A stretch of DNA of 49,657 nt from Akkermansia muciniphila (lineage in GTDB: Bacteria > Verrucomicrobiota > Verrucomicrobiia > Limisphaerales > SIAT01): NCBI GenBank assembly GCA_945860945.1, contig CAMASG010000008.1:1-49657 (forward strand), read 5' to 3'. Every line of letters starts with the position of its first letter. The stretch's first letter is position 1. Below, in pieces: positions 47,510 through 49,657 of the stretch. The notes under the pieces are model-generated. The model was not told the origin of the DNA. It saw only the letters and a program-made list of their open reading frames with translations, and did not search any database. The position numbers were made by a program, and so were the translations under genes.

Positions 47510-49264
47510 ATGAATAAGGATCAAGTTGTCGAGATACTTGCCGAGATCGGCGTGCTGCTGGAGCTGAAGGGCGAGAATCCCTTCAAGACCCGCGCCTACG
47601 CCAACGCCGCGCGCACGCTTGAGAGCTTGCCGGAGTCGCTGGAGAAACTCGTGGCCGAGGGGCGTCTCGGCGAGGTGAAGGGGATCGGCGAAGCGTTGCA
47701 GGAGAAGATCACCACGCTCGTCACCACCGGTGCGCTGCCGTATTACGAGGAGCTGAAGTCGTCGCTCCCCGCCGGCTTGCTGGAGATGTTGCAGATTCCC
47801 GGGCTCGGACCGAAGAAGGTGAAGAAGCTGTACGGCGAACTGGCTGTGGAAAGCATCGAAGCGCTCGAGGCGGCGTGCAAAGCGGGGAAGGTGGCCGTGC
47901 TCGATGGCTTCGGTGAAAAGACGCAGGCGAAGATTCTCGAGGGAATCCAATTCAAGCGCACCTACGCGAGCAAACATCATCTCGGCAAAGCGTTCATCGT
48001 GGCCGAGCCGATTCTCGAAAACCTCCGCAGCCATCCGGACGTGAGCCGTTGCAGCACGGCGGGAAGTTTGCGTCGGAACAAAGAGGTGATTGGCGACATT
48101 GATTTCCTCGCCTCCTCGAAAAATCCAGCGGCTGTCATCGAGTTTTTCACCAGCCAGCCGGGCATTCTCAGCGTGAGCGCGAAAGGCGAGACGAAGGCCA
48201 GCGTCATCCTCACCGGCGGCATCCAAGCTGACCTGCGCGTGGTGAGTGACGCGGAGTTCCCCTTCGCGCTCGCCTATTTTACCGGCAGCAAGGAGCACAA
48301 CATCGTGATGCGCCAGCGGGCCATCACGCGCGGTCTGCGCCTCAACGAATATGGTTTGTTTAAATCGACGGAGGAGACGCGTGACCCCGCGTTGCGGGTG
48401 ACGTGTAGCACGGAGGAGGAGATTTTTCACGCGCTTGATCTGCCCTACATCCCGCCCGAGTTGCGCGAGGACCACGGCGAGTTCATCGCTGGCGAACAGA
48501 ATAATCTGCCGCGGCTCATCGAGTGGACCGACCTCAAAGGCTCGCTCCACAACCATTCCAACTGGAGCGACGGCCAGAACACGATTGATGAAATTGCGGC
48601 GCACATGCAGGAGCTCGGCTGCGATTACTGGGCGATCACCGACCATTCGCGCGCGAGCTTTCAAGCCAACGGCCTGGACGCCGAGCGCGTGCGGCGTCAG
48701 CTCAAAGAGATTGCCGCCACCAACCAGCGGCTTGCCGATCAGGGCAGCGACTTCCGCCTGCTCGCCGGCAGCGAGGTGGACGTTCTCAAGGAACGCCTCG
48801 ATTTCGATGACGATCTGCTCGCGGAGCTGGAAGTCGTCGTCGCCAGCCTGCACGTGGCCGGCAGCGACGAGGCCGACAACACCAAGCGCCTCATCCGCGC
48901 CGCGGAGAATCCCTTCGTCCACATGCTCGGCCATCTCACCGGCCGCCTCCTGCTCGAGCGCCAGCCGTATCCGCTGAACCAGCACGCCGTCATCGACGCC
49001 TGCGCGGCCACCGGCACGTGGATTGAGCTGAACGCGAACCCGCACCGTTTCGATCTGGATTGGCGGCTCTGGCAATACGCGAAGAGCAAGGGGGTGAAAT
49101 GCGTCATCAACTGCGACGCGCACCGGCTCGAGCACGCCGGTTTTCTAAGGCTCGGCACCGGCATCGCCCGGAAAGGCTGGCTCACCAAAGCCGATGTCAT
49201 CAATACACTGCCACTGGAGAAACTGCGTAACGCTCTTGGCGAGAAACGGGCCCGGAAGAGATAA
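47510..49264 (+). CDS. polX: DNA polymerase X family protein with PHP domain
   Basis: PolX fills short gaps in DNA repair. The 584-residue protein has an N-terminal 8-kDa domain with two helix-hairpin-helix segments (LGEVKGIGEALQEKI; PGLGPKKVKKLYG), the polymerase beta-type nucleotidyltransferase motif AGSLRRNKEVIGDIDFLAS with the metal Asp pair, and a C-terminal PHP phosphoesterase domain (GSLHNHSNWSDG, ITDHSR, SEVDVL, ASLHV, MLGHLTGR, NCDAHR), giving 3'-5' exonuclease and AP-endonuclease activity in the family. The ATG at 47510 is preferred over 47450, since residues before it are unconserved. The gene ends 110 bp before the Sel1-repeat gene. Confidence 0.95.
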   Translation: MNKDQVVEILAEIGVLLELKGENPFKTRAYANAARTLESLPESLEKLVAEGRLGEVKGIGEALQEKITTLVTTGALPYYEELKSSLPAGLLEMLQIPGLGPKKVKKLYGELAVESIEALEAACKAGKVAVLDGFGEKTQAKILEGIQFKRTYASKHHLGKAFIVAEPILENLRSHPDVSRCSTAGSLRRNKEVIGDIDFLASSKNPAAVIEFFTSQPGILSVSAKGETKASVILTGGIQADLRVVSDAEFPFALAYFTGSKEHNIVMRQRAITRGLRLNEYGLFKSTEETRDPALRVTCSTEEEIFHALDLPYIPPELREDHGEFIAGEQNNLPRLIEWTDLKGSLHNHSNWSDGQNTIDEIAAHMQELGCDYWAITDHSRASFQANGLDAERVRRQLKEIAATNQRLADQGSDFRLLAGSEVDVLKERLDFDDDLLAELEVVVASLHVAGSDEADNTKRLIRAAENPFVHMLGHLTGRLLLERQPYPLNQHAVIDACAATGTWIELNANPHRFDLDWRLWQYAKSKGVKCVINCDAHRLEHAGFLRLGTGIARKGWLTKADVINTLPLEKLRNALGEKRARKR

Positions 49265-49373
49265 GTCTCTGAGCGGCCGAATTATGAACGGGCGCTTCAT
49301 AAATATGGGGCCGGAATCGGGATAAATATGACGACGGCAAGAGCCGCTAGCGAGAACCGCGCTCCTTCTGCGA

Positions 49374-49657
49374 TTACTTCTTCTTGAACTCGAGTGCTCG
49401 CTTCTGCCCCTCGGCACGCTGACTGGGCGTCAGATTCTTTTCGATGAGAGGGATATTTTTCTTTGCGTTTTCGTTGCCCTGCGCCCCAGCCAGCAGCCAC
49501 CATTTGTAAGCCTCAACCTCATCCTTCGCCACGCCTCGGCCATTGGCATACATCAACCCGAGGTTGAGCTGCGCGGAGGCCTTGCCCTGATCTGCGGCTT
49601 TGCGAAACCACTTCACGGCCTCAACCTCATCCTTCGCCACGCCTCGGCCATTGGCAT
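49374..49657 (-). CDS. Sel1-repeat protein, 5' end beyond the window
   Basis: The C-terminal part of a protein made of Sel1-like (tetratricopeptide-type) repeats of 36 residues: KDEVEAVKWFRKAADQGKAS, then AQLNLGLMYANGRGVAKDEVEAYKWW. The frame stays open to the window edge with the start of another repeat (ANGRGVAKDEVEA), so the gene is truncated by the window. It ends with a basic helical tail (LTPSQRAEGQKRALEFKKK). Sel1 repeats mediate protein-protein contacts; the partner is unknown. The repeat DNA is almost identical between units. Confidence 0.85.
   Translation of the reverse strand, partial: ANGRGVAKDEVEAVKWFRKAADQGKASAQLNLGLMYANGRGVAKDEVEAYKWWLLAGAQGNENAKKNIPLIEKNLTPSQRAEGQKRALEFKKK
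49510..49657. repeat. Near-identical 108-bp direct repeat in the Sel1 gene
   Basis: A 40-bp block at 49510-49549 recurs exactly at 49618-49657, a spacing of 108 bp (36 codons), and the identity continues to the window end. It encodes ANGRGVAKDEVEA in each Sel1 unit. Confidence 0.9.

Noticed and set aside
47483-49135. A 550-residue minus-strand frame opposite polX
   Set aside because: The PolX domains on the plus strand are complete and diagnostic; the antisense frame has no family pattern.

Overview
The window is a GC-rich chromosomal segment from a bacterium of the Planctomycetota-Verrucomicrobiota (PVC) group, most likely a member of Verrucomicrobiota. The evidence is the pairing of a planctomycete-type cytochrome/DUF1592 protein with a DUF1552 protein, a second large secreted protein with a beta-propeller, HEAT-like repeats and cytochrome c, and very PVC-like housekeeping proteins. 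The phylum assignment is inference from gene families; no rRNA is present. No phage, plasmid, CRISPR or toxin-antitoxin genes were seen. This is largely core genome with small repeat elements.

Layout. 1-7.6 kb: a SpoU-type RNA methyltransferase diverges from a secreted three-gene operon (PSCyt1/DUF1592 cytochrome protein, DUF1552 protein, and a secreted protein I do not recognise). Next come a 411-bp gap holding a 158-bp element with 24-bp inverted ends, and a secreted S1/P1-type nuclease. 7.6-9.7 kb: tRNA-Ile2(CAT) and the primary sigma factor rpoD. 9.8-23.4 kb: a 13-gene respiratory complex I operon, nuoB-nuoN in canonical order but without nuoA, interrupted between nuoE and nuoF by an antisense tRNA-Gln gene with its own promoter. 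23.4-30.7 kb: peroxiredoxin, aconitase, a CxxCxxCC protein, an RsmB-like rRNA cytosine methyltransferase, a 65-residue membrane protein, mnmA and a double-ACT protein. 30.7-38.7 kb: the large subunit of glutamate synthase without gltD, a SirB1-type protein, an HlyD-like membrane protein, and a VTC/DUF4956 pair. 38.8-49.7 kb: the second secreted cytochrome protein, tRNA-Asn, the rpsP-khpA-trmD-rplS and rnhB-yraN translation cluster (without rimM), a lipid-kinase-like gene, a secreted sugar-isomerase-like protein, thiD, polX with a PHP domain, and a Sel1-repeat gene cut by the window end.

How the genes work together. Aconitase feeds the TCA cycle, and complex I oxidises the resulting NADH. Glutamate synthase links carbon to nitrogen assimilation. 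The peroxiredoxin protects an aerobic cell. The two large secreted cytochrome proteins and their partners belong to the poorly understood extracytoplasmic oxidation and degradation machinery expanded in PVC bacteria.

Cross-cutting signals. (1) Three loci carry 7-bp-period tandem repeats: one just upstream of a start codon, one forming part of a signal peptide, and one inside the aconitase coding sequence. (2) Many genes lack a Shine-Dalgarno sequence, and several promoters lie so close to the start codon that 5' leaders would be only about 5 to 20 nt. (3) Candidate promoters share a TTG(C/A)nn-N16/17-TAnnnT shape. No wholly new multi-gene system is clearly visible. The strongest candidates for new biology are the heptanucleotide repeat family, the short inverted-repeat element, and the unknown secreted partner of the DUF1592/DUF1552 pair.
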